Assembly: GCF_001637205.1 (NCBI RefSeq)
Contig: NZ_LVJH01000048.1
Location: 62,001 to 126,000, forward strand
DNA length: 64,000 bases
Reading direction: 5' to 3'
Origin: Paenibacillus glacialis
GTDB taxonomy: Bacteria > Bacillota > Bacilli > Paenibacillales > Paenibacillaceae
Below are positions 32,101 to 42,900 of the stretch, piece by piece. Numbering within the stretch: the first letter of the stretch is position 1; each line of letters begins with the position of its first letter. The notes under the pieces are model-generated. The model ran no database searches, was not told the origin of the DNA, and worked only from the letters and a program-made list of their open reading frames with translations. The position numbers and the translations under genes were made by a program.

Positions 32101-33879
32101 ATGGTGCCTGCTTATTTCATTCCACTAGATCACATGCCTCTATTAATTAGCGGAAAGATTGATAGAGCAGCTTTACCAGTACCCAATCTAAATACTGTCT
32201 GTAAAGCGGATTATATTCCGCCTCGAAATGAAGTAGAGCAATTATTAGCAGAGATTTGGGAAGAGGTTCTTAGTGTCACACAAGTTGGTATCGACCATAA
32301 TTTCTTTGAACTTGGAGGCGACTCGATCAAGGCAATTCAGATTTCCTCTAAATTAAGTGGTCATGGTTATTCATTAAGAATGAAAGATCTGTTCCAAAAT
32401 CCGGAGATCAGAAAATTGGCCAAGTACGTTCAATTAGATCACCGAGAAGTTGACCAGAGTCCAGTTAAAGGAAATGTTGAACTTACACCCATACAACAAT
32501 GGTTCTTTGAATGTGACTTCTCACCTGTTAATCACTGGAACCAAGCTGTTATTTTATACAAAAAAGACGGTTTTGATGTAGAAGTATTGTCTAGTGTATG
32601 GAAATACATGGTCAGTCATCACGATGCATTACGAATGGTTTATAAGCGAGAAGAGGATAAATGGACGCAGCATAATGAAGGGCTTAACGATACTATAGAG
32701 CATTCATGGTTTGATTTGTTCGTAACAACAGTGCCAGATGGGGACGAAGGGCGGATAGAAATGTCCAGAGACATCGACCATCTTCATGGAAGTATCGATT
32801 TGGCAAAAGGACCTTTGGTCAAATTGGGATTGTACAAGACGAGTGATGGTGACCATTTGGCGATTATTATTCACCATCTCGTGATGGATGGTATTTCTTG
32901 GCGCATTTTGTTTGAGGACTTAACGTTGGCCTACAATCAGGCGATGAATGGTGAATTAATTACACTACCCGCCAAGACAGATTCTTTCCAAACGTGGGCA
33001 AAAGGGTTAAGGGAATATGCTAATAGCAAAGCTATGAGAAAGGAATTCGAATATTGGAATAAAGTAGAGAGCCTAGAAGTAAAGACGCTACCCAAGTCCA
33101 ACTATTCACAAGATTCGATTAAAGTCCTAGACAATCTGACGTATAGTTTCCATTTATCGAAGATTGAAACAGATCATTTGTTAGGGAAAGTACATGGTGC
33201 ATACAGTACAGAAATCAATGATATTCTCCTCACTGCCTTAGGGAGAGCTGTATCGCAGTGGACAGGTGAAGAGAAAGTATTAGTCTGTCTTGAGGGACAT
33301 GGTAGAGAAGAAATAATCAAAAATATGAATATTAGTAGAACCGTGGGTTGGTTTACTTCTGTGTATCCGGTTGTGTTAGATATGCTGAATTCACAGGATA
33401 TGTCCTACCATATTAAGTCGGTCAAAGAAAACATAAGACGGATTCCCAATAAAGGAATTGGGTATGGGCTGTTAAGGTATCTCGCAACTGAAGAGATCCG
33501 TGAGAATATAAAGTTTAACCTTGAACCTGAGATTAAATTCAACTATTTGGGGCAGTTCGATACGGATGTGAATACAGACGTATTTAGCATTTCTGATGTT
33601 CCTTATGGACAAACAGTAAGCCCAGATGCTAATAGAGAAATTGCTTTAAATATAGGTGGACTCGTAGAAGAAGGTAGATTGATGATATTTATCGAGTACA
33701 GCCTTCAGGAATATACAGAAGAAGAAATCACGAAGTTTGGAGATTATTTCAAAAATCAACTGGCTGATGTGATTCTCCACTGTATGGAGAAAGATGTGAA
33801 AGAGATAACTCCATCTGATGTAGGAACAGATCTGTCCAATGAGGAATTAGAAGCCATAATGTCGTTTTATAACCATTAA
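26110..33879 (+). CDS. Two-module NRPS, C-A-PCP-C-A-PCP-E (residues 3 and 4)
   Basis: This 2589-residue synthetase adds residues 3 and 4. The first C domain (H143, H144, D148) begins at the N terminus with LTPTQEGILFHSL, as expected for a C domain that accepts a D-residue from the previous protein. Next are A1 (about 460-960), PCP (Ser1010), C (H1194, H1195, D1199), A2 (about 1510-2020), PCP (Ser2072, GGDS type) and an E domain (H2255, H2256, D2260), so residue 4 should be D. Both A pockets are almost the same: DIWEITADDK and DIWEMTADDK. I cannot match them to a known code, but E278 and D331 also occur in Orn and Dab pockets, so a basic residue is likely. GTG 26110 follows AGAGGGGGAG at 26090-26099. 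Confidence 0.88.
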   Translation: MSNPEIEKIYPLTPTQEGILFHSLLEPSSEAYSEYISFTIKGDIQSPLMVQSFTKLIERYDVLRTVFIYTDVDQPLQIVLEDSEPHIHVEDISAHSDEEQIRLIEAYKLQDQDKGFDLETGPLIRMAMFRVNKQIYKVIWRFHHIIMDGWCLGILARDLFQIYESLAGYNRLQLDALYPYSDYIQWLGEQDQDVAIQYWRNYLEDYELRAVIPSTKGAILADGFDHRKYHFKWDSETTSRLQKIAIDNQVTVSTIFHAIWGILLQQYNHSEDVVFGSVVSGRPPELPGVENMVGLFINTIPLRVKADTSTTFKELLGEVHDSILEANKYNYVSLAEIQSGTVLKNNLINHIIVFENYPMDKVIDGDEEHLVSMIDSEMIEHTNYDLDVTVFPERELEVLFTYNGFIYDEEFLRNVEGHLKRIVTTVLEDVNVRVLDIEMITVEEKQTILSDFNQTDKAYLFDKPVHQLIEEQARKCPHKIALIYKDEKMTYEQLNRNANWLARIFMERGLRHGDFAAVMLERSPIMVESILAIWKVGAAYIPVDVHYPEERKAGIIADSDARIVITVSEYVEEGLCAQDLKRFVEVDNLIYPSDETSCTNVSHKVSINDLAYTLFTSGSTGKPKGVMIEHLGMLNHIWAEADDLGLSENIVFAQTANHCFDISVWQFFGALVLGGTTVIYSDDLILAPKLFLNQVISDHVTLLEVVPSYLTILLDLIEEQSIQFHRLQHLIITGEAATPALVKRWFTLCPNIKMVNAYGPAEASDDICQYVMDHVPAYLEQIPVGKPLANIQMYVVNAQMHLCPIGVIGEICVAGIAVGRGYLNDPERTEKVFMEDPFVLQSGVRLYKTGDLGRWLPDGNIEFIGRKDHQVKIRGFRIELGEIEHRLTEYDQVREAVVIVKEENGKGKYLCAYYTANIDIKPSDIKANLYTCMPEYMVPQVLVQLENMPLNANGKINRSQLPDLVHDRSDTPFVLASNEIEKVLVSIWSEVLGVEKVSIAANFFELGGHSLKATILVSKINGELSVDVKVKDVFQFPTIVELAHRIQGLSEYTSTKISPVEINDYYPVSPAQRRMFVLHTLEELGSTAYNMPFAYRVQGNLDIEYFRHMITKFIERHEGFRTSFQVIDGEIVQIIHPVVECKLEIIDMRDTSDDEINQRVFSFIQPFDLEAPPLLRFQLLHTSEQAYILLIDMHHIISDGLSGAIMLRELEQLYQGELLTPLEIQYKDFAVWLNERLTSEEMKEHEAYWLEHFSGDLPVLNMPLDYRRPPLQSFKGHTLHFTIESQLAKAIRALVSGSRVTLYSVLLAAYNVVLMKYSGQEDIIVGSPIAGRNHQDVQQMLGMFINTVALRNFPDRNKTFHQFVQEVSDHTLSAIEHQDLPFERLVELLDVARDTSRNPLFDTMFNLTDIEEEEIHMGEMLMTPYELNNNIAKFDLMLDIYTDTSEIKFDLQYNIDLFTLDTAEKFGLHFIEILNKATANPDLLLVELDMFTSNEHKEMIDLCTGRVADYDFSRTVHERFEQFTVERPSQAAVLYGGKEITYAELNAQANRMGHYLRRQLGTFQPDTVVAVMLDRSPPFIQSVLGVWKAGGAYVPIDIEYGIKRKSGILKDSGAQVLITRSEYLKDGLDTEYGALIICLDLIESELLEENDENLVVKSDINSLAYILFTSGSTGKPKGVMIEHLGMLNHILAEADELGLDGNLVFAQNANICFDISVWQCFGALALGGTTTIYPNDLVMEVERFIHRVSEDKVTLLEVVPSYLAVMLDAMEKTKIKLPFLRYLMITGETIKTDLAQRWLELHPLIKIINAYGPAEASDDISQYVIDNIPTGMDNIPIGKPIANVNLYVTDEQMKLCPVGVFGEICVSGIGVGRGYINDSERTSQSFINNPFAKEDDRNNRLYKTGDLGRWLPDGNLEFIGRKDFQVKIRGFRIELEEIEVSISQYPNIQQTVVLAREDELGSKYLCAYVVMESLDAASEDVYLRALKEHLESTLPNYMVPAYFIPLDHMPLLISGKIDRAALPVPNLNTVCKADYIPPRNEVEQLLAEIWEEVLSVTQVGIDHNFFELGGDSIKAIQISSKLSGHGYSLRMKDLFQNPEIRKLAKYVQLDHREVDQSPVKGNVELTPIQQWFFECDFSPVNHWNQAVILYKKDGFDVEVLSSVWKYMVSHHDALRMVYKREEDKWTQHNEGLNDTIEHSWFDLFVTTVPDGDEGRIEMSRDIDHLHGSIDLAKGPLVKLGLYKTSDGDHLAIIIHHLVMDGISWRILFEDLTLAYNQAMNGELITLPAKTDSFQTWAKGLREYANSKAMRKEFEYWNKVESLEVKTLPKSNYSQDSIKVLDNLTYSFHLSKIETDHLLGKVHGAYSTEINDILLTALGRAVSQWTGEEKVLVCLEGHGREEIIKNMNISRTVGWFTSVYPVVLDMLNSQDMSYHIKSVKENIRRIPNKGIGYGLLRYLATEEIRENIKFNLEPEIKFNYLGQFDTDVNTDVFSISDVPYGQTVSPDANREIALNIGGLVEEGRLMIFIEYSLQEYTEEEITKFGDYFKNQLADVILHCMEKDVKEITPSDVGTDLSNEELEAIMSFYNH

Positions 33880-33902
33880 ATAATGTTCAGGGAGAGATGG
33901 TC

Positions 33903-36900
33903 ATGAACAAAAAACGATCCATTGCTGGGGTATATAACCTAACTCCAATGCAAGAGGGGATGCTGTTTCATTCTTATTTGAATTCAGATTCCCCTGCTTA
34001 CTTTGAACAATTCTCTTGTACAGTCTCGGGGAAACTTGATGTTCAATTACTAGAAGATAGCTTTAACGTACTAATCCAGAAATACGATGTGTTAAGGATG
34101 AATTTTCTTCATGAAAATATGAAGAATCCTAAGCAAATTGTGTTCAAAGAACGGAAAATGGCTGTCTCTTATGAGGACATAGCTCACATGAATACGTATG
34201 ATCAGGATCAATATATTAGAAATTCAATTGTTACAGATCAGAAAAAGGGGTTTGACTTAGCCAAGGATATGTTACTTCGGGCAACTGTATTGCAGGTAAA
34301 TCCATACACATATAAGTTGATTTGGAGTTATCATCACATCATTCTAGATGGATGGTGCTTAAAAAACATTGTGCAAGAATTGTTTGAAGTGTACAAAACG
34401 TTAAATTTGGACTTGCCTTTGGAACTCGATGAAGCGCCACCTTTTTCCAATTATATTCAATGGTTAGATCAGCAGGATCGTGAAGAAGCACACAAATACT
34501 GGTCGGATTATTTGCAGGAGTATGATTCAGAGATTAAACTCCCGTCTCTTGGTCATCGGAGAAATAGCGTGGGTAAGGAAAGAACAGACTCAGTAACAAT
34601 TCCAGGGAACCATCAAGAGGATCGAAACTACGTGGTACATGAAGAAACAGTTATTAAGCTGGAGCAACTTGCGAAATCTCATCAAGTAACACTTAACACG
34701 GTATTACAGTCCGCATGGGCATTGTTAATGGGGCGATATAATCGAACAGAAGATGTTGTCTTCGGTTCAGTCACATCGGGTCGACCTGCTGAAGTGGAAG
34801 GAATAGACCAAATGATAGGGTTATTCATTAACACGGTCCCCTTGAGAATTACATTTCACGGACAACAATCGTTTGCTTCATTAATTCAACAAGTTCAACA
34901 AACCTCCTTAGAAACGCAAAACTACGATTTTTACCCACTCGCAGAAATACAGTCCTTATCATCTAAGAAGCAAACATTGATCAATCATATCTATGCTTTT
35001 CAAAATTATCCTGTAAGTGCTGAAGTACTAGATAAATCCGAAGATCCCTTTAGTATTAGTGATCTTGAGGATTTTGAGCAGACGCACTATGATTTCAACC
35101 TTATCATGATGCCAAACGATGGTTTGCAGGTAAAATTTAAATATAACGCTAGCATTTATGATCATGTGATGATGGACCGTTTGTTTCAACACTACCAGCA
35201 AGTGTTAAACGCAGTCAGTCAAGATGCAGAAGTGCTGATAAGAGATATTGCTATTGTCACAATCGAAGAGCATAAGCAAATCCTTCATGAATTTAACGAT
35301 ACGCAATCTGAGTATCCGAAAGATCAGACGATCCTTCAATTGTTCGATATCCAAGTAAAAGACAACTCTGAACAGATCGCCATTGTATATAAGGATGTTA
35401 GCGTCTCCTATAAGGCATTAAATGATAAAGCAGATCAACTTGCAGCTAGGTTAAGACAAAGAGGTGTCGGACCAGATCAGGTTGTTGGGATCATAGGTGA
35501 CCGTTCATTGGACACTGTTGTCGGGATGCTGGGAATATTAAAGGCAGGGGGCGCTTATTTACCCATTGATCCGGAATACCCTACAGACCGAATACAATAT
35601 ATGTTACACGATAGTAAGACACAATGGGTGGTTACTCCAAGATGTTATGCGGACCGAATCGTAAACGGTGCTGAGATGATCATCATGGATGCTGATGAGA
35701 GAGATGGAGAAGTTCGATCTGCTTCGCAACATCCTTTTCCAACACTAACTTCATCTAACTTGGCTTACGTCATGTATACATCTGGTTCAACAGGTCGACC
35801 TAAAGGGGTTATGGTCGAACATCAAAACGTAGTGCGGCTAGTCAGAAATACGAATTATATTCCCTTTAATAAAGGGGATCGTATTTTACAAACGGGAGCT
35901 CCTGTATTTGACGCATGTACTTTCGAAATATGGGGTGCATTATTAAATGGGTTAGAATTATATATTGTCGATAAGGAATTGATACTGGATCCATTAAAGT
36001 TAGAGGAAGCATTACGTGAGTATCATATTACAACGATGTGGTTAACTTCCCCACTCTTTAATCAATTGGCCCAGGAACAACCAGATCTGTTTCAGTCACT
36101 CCGTTATTTGATCGTTGGGGGGGATGCTCTTTCTCCAAAACATATTCATCGGGTGAAAGAACAGTGTGAAGGATTAACGATCATAAACGGTTATGGTCCA
36201 ACAGAGAATACAACATTCTCCTGTTGCTATACGATTAATAGAAATGATGAGATGAGCATTCCCATCGGAGGACCGATTGCTCATTCCACCGCCTATATCG
36301 TTGATTTATATGGACAATTATGTCCGATTGGCATTCCCGGTGAGCTGTGGGTAGGCGGTGACGGTGTCGCTCGAGGTTATATTAATAATGAAACAATGAC
36401 TATGGACAAGTTCATTGATAGCCCGTTTGTGACTGGGGAACGTATTTACCGGACTGGAGATGCTGCAAGTTGGCTTCCTGAAGGGACGATTGAATTTGGT
36501 GGCAGACTAGATAATCAAGTGAAAATTCGAGGATATAGAATTGAAATTGGGGAGATTGAAGGTCGCATCCAACGTCATGAATTTGTTAAAGAAAGCGTAG
36601 TAGTGGTATGGGATAAGGGTGATGGAAATAACGTTTTATGTGCCTATGTGGTATGTGATGGTGAAATTTCCACATCAGAAATAAGAGAATATGTAAAGGG
36701 GTATCTTCCTGAATATATGATCCCCTCATATTGGATATTTCTTGACCAACTTCCGCTTAACTCAAATGGCAAAGTTCACCGCCAGGCACTACCTGAACCT
36801 GAAGAAAATATCATGTATGAAGGAACATATGTAGAGCCACGTAATGATATAGAGCACAAATTAGCAGATATATGGTGTGAAATTCTAAAAGTGCACACTG

Positions 36901-39900
36901 TAGGGGTGTATGATCATTTCTTTGATTCAGGTGGTCATTCTTTAAATGCATTAAGGCTAGTCAATGAAATAAAAAAACAATTCCAAATGGAAATAGCGTT
37001 GACTGACGTATTTCAGTTCCCTGTGCTAGCAGAGATGGGTTTAAGAATCGCCAAGGGTGAAGAAGCAAGTTATACGGCGATAGAATCAGCTGAGAAGGCT
37101 GACTTTCATCCTGTTTCTTCAGCACAAAAACGTTTATTCATCTTAAATGGAATTGCAGATACAAACACCGTATATAATATGCCATTTGTGATACAGATAA
37201 AAGGAAAGCTCGATATAGAGCGTTTAGAACAAGCTTTCCAAACGTTGATTTCACGTCATGAGTCGTTACGCACTTCATTTTATTTTCTCAAAGGAAATCC
37301 AGTGCAACAAGTGCATGGGAGTGTACCTTTTACCATAGACCACTTAGAGTGCAATCATGAACAGGAAATTGAGACGATTGTCGAGAAATTTGTAATGCCA
37401 TTTGATTTGGGTTCAGCTCCTTTAATTCGAGTCGGGTTAGCCAAGCGACAGGAAGAACAATATATATTAATTGTGGACATTCATCATATCGTTGCAGATG
37501 GTTCTTCCATCGGAGTTATTGTGAAAGAATTCAGTACATTATATAACGATAATAGTGTAAATAGTCTAGAAGCCATACGAATTCACTATAAAGATTATGC
37601 GGTTTGGCAGAACAAACAGGTTGGTAATGGTGCTTTGGAACAACAGGAGAACTATTGGGTCAATCAATTCGCAGAAGATCCTCCAGTATTGAATATGCTA
37701 ACTGACTATCCTAGGCCACAGATTCAAAGTTTCGAAGGGGCTGTTGAATCCCTAGATATCGATGGAGAACTGTTATCTAAGTTAAAGCAGCTAGCAAGTA
37801 TAACGGGAACAACGTTGTACATGGTATTGCTTGCTGCTTACAGTGTTCTGTTAGCTAAATATACATCCCAGGAAGATATCGTTATTGGTACTCCAACAGC
37901 GGGTAGATCTCATGCAGATGTGGATCATATGATCGGCATGTTTATTAATACGTTGGCTATACGTGTAAGACCGCGAACTAAACAGACATTTGCCGCTTTT
38001 CTTGAAGAGATGAAGCATACGACATTGAAAGCTTTTGAAAATCAAGAGTATCAATATGAGGATCTAATAGACAAACTAGGATCAAGACGGGACATGAGTC
38101 GTAACCCACTATTCGACACGATGTTCACATTACAAAATATAGATATTCAGGAAGTTATCTTAAACGAACTAACGACCGAATCCTATGCATGGGATGGTCA
38201 TGTCTCTAAATTTGATTTGACACTGACAGTGTTAGAACGTGAACAAGGAATGACGATTGATGCAGAATATGCGACTAAATTATTTAAACCTAGCACGATA
38301 GCTAGATTGCTAGAACATTATACGAATATTTTACGTTGCATCGTTGCGAATAGAGAACTCCAACTTGCTGAAATTGAACTAATGTCACTGACGGAGCGTC
38401 ATCAAGTGCTTGTGGACTTTAATGGGACGCCTACGGAATACGCACGCAATCGTACGGTACATGAATTGTTTGAAGAACAGGTGGAGAGAAGACCTAACAA
38501 CATCGCAGTTGTATACAAAGATCAGCAATTAACATACAAAGAATTAAATGAACAAGCGAATAGGCTATCTCAATCGTTACGTGTTAAAGGTGTTAAGCCG
38601 GGGCAAATTATAGCCATTATGGTTGAGCATTCCATTGAAATGATCGTCAGTGTATTAGCTGTGTTGAAGGCCGGAGGCGCTTATGTTCCCATCGACGTGG
38701 AATATCCTTTGGAGCGCATTAATCATATCATCGAGGATAGCCAAACGAGTCTATTACTTACAAGAAGTGCCTTGATTCAGACATTGGATTCGAATGTTCA
38801 AGTGATCGATGTAGAAGAAATGATTGGAATGAATCATGAATCTCAGTCATTTCCACCAATGCTCTCGATACCCTCGTCCTCTGATCTGGCCTATATTATA
38901 TATACTTCGGGTTCAACAGGTAAACCTAAAGGCGTCATGATTGAGCACCATGCCTTGATTAATATGACGCAATGGTTTCAGACGTATTATAAGCTAACAG
39001 ATTCGGATAAGTGTACGAAATACGCAGGATTTGGTTTTGATGCTTCCGTATGGGAAATCTTCCCTTCATTATTATCAGGTTGTGAACTGCACATTATTCC
39101 AGAAGAAATTCGATATGATGTACACCAGTTAGTAGGGTACTACAATAGAAAAGGAATTTCCGTGAGTTTCCTACCTACAGCTGTTTGTGAGCAATTTATC
39201 CAGCTCGATAACCACTCCCTTCGTGTATTGATTACTGGAGGAGACAAACTCAGAGTATATAAAGACACGCCGTATGAACTCGTAAATAACTATGGTCCAA
39301 CAGAGAACACGGTTGTTACTTCAGCATTTAAAGTGAATGAGAAATTCGATAATATCCCAATTGGGAAGCCGATTGACAATGTAAGAGTCTATATTCTGGA
39401 TCATCATATGAGAATTGTACCTATTGGGACTCCTGGAGAACTTTGTATTGCAGGTGATAGTTTAGCAAGAGGATATGTGAATCAACCTGACTTGACAGCG
39501 GACAAATTTATGGAGGACCCTTTCTATCCTGGAGAAAGAATGTACAGAACAGGCGATCTGGCAAGATGGTTGCCAGAAGGGAATTTAGAATATTTAGGTC
39601 GTATCGATGAACAAGTGAAAATCCGTGGCTTCCGAATCGAATTGGGAGAGGTTGAAAGTGTGCTTCTAAAGCATGCAGAGATTAAGGAGGCTATTGTTGT
39701 AGCCATCGATAACCAAGATCAAGAAAAGGTACTATGTGCATATATCGTGACGCAATGTGAACTTAAGGTGAGGGAATTACGAGGGTATTTAGCTCTAGAA
39801 TTGCCTGAATATATGATCCCAACTCATTTTATATGGTTAGAGGAATTACCTCTGACAGCGAATGGGAAAGTGAATCGTCACGTGTTACCGCAACCTGATT

Positions 39901-42900
39901 TCACTTCTGCATCATCAGATAATGATGTTGAGCCGCGTAGCGAAACGGGAAAGAAACTTGCTAGTATTTGGACGGAAGTTCTAAAAGTCTCACCTATTGG
40001 AGCCAATAGTCATTTCTTTGAACTTGGAGGACATTCATTAAAGGCTGCCATGCTGACATCTAGTATCAATGAAGCCTTCAACGTACAGCTTACATTAAGT
40101 GGCGTATTTCGTAATCCGATACTTGAACAGATGGCGGAGTGGATAGATGCTTTAGAACAAAGCGTCTACACGAGTATTGAACACGCACCGCAAAGCGAGC
40201 ATTATCCGGTGTCTTCGGCACAGAAACGGCTGTTGATCCTCAACGAGTTGGAAGGAGCGGGTACAGCCTATAATATGCCATTTGTGATGCAATTGACAGG
40301 TAAGCTGGATCATACGCGATTACAACATGCTTTCGATGTACTTATTCGCAGACATGCTGCTTTTAGAACTTCGTTCCAGCTTAAAGACGGTGAATTGATA
40401 CAAATCGTGCATAAGGATGTAGCCTTTAGTATTCATGAGATGGAAATAAGCGATGAGTCGGGCATCATTTCCGATACCATTAAGCAATTTATCGCACCAT
40501 TTAATTTGAGAAAAGCCCCGTTAATTCGGGTAGGACTAGCCATATTAAACAAGGACAAATATATATTGATGATCGATATGCATCATGTTATTTCGGATGG
40601 AGCATCCATCCGTCTGTTAGTAGATGAACTGAGTCATCTATACAGTGTTGGTGAGCTAAGCGCAAACGTACCACAGATTGAGTATAAAGATTATGCAGTC
40701 TGGCAGCGTAGAGTACTGCAAAGCGAACGCTTTAGAATTCAAGAGCAATATTGGTTGGATCGTTTCCAAGGGGAAATTCCAGTATTAGCACTCCCCACTG
40801 ACTATCCTAGGCCACAGATGCAGAGCTTCGAAGGAGATAGTATTTCTGTCACAATTGAGAGGGACTTAAGCTTAAAAATCATAGATTTGGCTGCTAAATC
40901 AGGGACTACACTATATATGTTCTTACTTGCAGCATATAACATCCTGCTGTCTAAATACGCAAATCAAGAAGATATTATTGTCGGAACACCATCAGCTGGC
41001 AGATCTCAAAAGGAGTTAGAAAATGTCATAGGTATTTTCGTAAATACACTTGCCATTCGCAGTTATCCAGAGGGAACAAAGTGCTTCATAGACTTTCTGG
41101 AAGAGGTGAAGGAACATACGATACATGCGTTTGAGAATCAACAGGTTCAGTATGAAGATCTCATCGACAAATTAGATATTCAACGTGATGTAAGTAGGAA
41201 TCCCCTGTTTGACACAATGTTTGCGGTAGATAATATCGGGGTAGATGAAGTTCAGTTGGACGGACTGCAAATGGAATTGTATCCGTTCGATAACAAATCC
41301 TCCAAATTTGATTTAATGGTTACAGCTACAGAAGATAGACTAGGTATCCGGTTAGATGTCGAATATGCCGTTAAGCTTTTCGAGAAAAGTACGATAGAAC
41401 GTTTTATCGCGCACTATATTCATATTTTAGAAGCTGTGGTAGATAACATGCAAGTGAAGTTATCTCGCATCGGACTGTTACTAGAGGAAGAACATCGTCA
41501 GATTATCGAAAACTTCAATGCTACACAAACAACGTATCCTCACCAGACGATACACGAACTATTTGAGGAGCAAGCATCTTATAATGGTGAACGAATTGCT
41601 CTTGTATGTAACGATACGGAGCTAACTTATCGGGTGGTCAATGCTAAAGCGAACCAACTTGCTCGAATATTACGAAATAAAGGAATCGGTCCTGATCGGA
41701 TCGTCGCCATTATTGGTGACCGTACTTTGGAGATGATCATCGGGATGCTAGCTATTCTAAAAGCTGGAGGTGCATATCTTCCGATTGATCCGGATTATCC
41801 AATGGATAGGGTTGAGTATTTCCTAAGGAATAGTGGAGCTGAGATTATGCTTGCCCGGAATTGTTATACAGACAGGGGCATCGATGGTGTAGAAGTAATC
41901 GTTCTAGATCATGACCTACTAAATGACAAGGATGCACCTAACCTTCATCACGATACCAACCCGAACCATTTAGCTTATGTGATGTATACGTCAGGTTCTA
42001 CGGGTCTACCCAAGGGTGTAATGATCGAGCATCTTGGCGTTGCACGATTGGTGAAAAACACGAACTATGTACACTTTAGTGAAGAGGATCGTGTATTACA
42101 GACGGCAGCTCCGGTATTTGATGTCAGTGTTTTTGATATATGGGGAGCACTTCTGAATGGCGCGCGATTGTATTTAGTAGATAAATTCACTTTGTTGGAC
42201 CCGGTAAGAGTGGAATCGGTAATACAACAAAATAACATTACGACGTTATGGTTAACATCACCCCTATTTACCCAGTTCGCTCAACAAAAGCCGGATATGT
42301 TTCGCACTGTGCGCTACTTAATCGTTGGTGGGGATGTTCTGTCACCTAAACATATTCAACTGGTGAGAGATCACTGCGAACAATTAACAGTCGTTAATGG
42401 ATACGGACCAACGGAGAATACTTCATTCTCTTGCTGTTACATTATTGAAGAAGCGTTTGAGAAGAGTGTGCCCATTGGACCGCCAATCAGTAATTCAACA
42501 GCATATATTGTGGATAGTAATGGTAATTTAAATCCAATTGGTGTACCTGGGGAACTATGGGTTGGAGGAGATGGTGTTGCACGCGGCTATATAAACAATG
42601 AAGAATTGACCAGACAGAAATTTATATCCAATCCATTTATAGAAGGTGATCGAGTCTATCGGACAGGGGATGCGGCGAAATGGCTTCCCAACGGTACGAT
42701 TGAGTATATTGGAAGAATGGACAATCAGGTTAAAATTAGAGGTTTCCGAATTGAAATTGGGGAAATCGAAAATTACCTACTCAGTCATCCATCTGTCAAG
42801 GAGGTTGTAATTCTTGTCAAACAGAACGAGGAAACCAATAAATTCCTTTGTGCTTATGTGGTAGCAGAAGATGGTCTAAGCGTAGATGCTGTTAAAGAAT

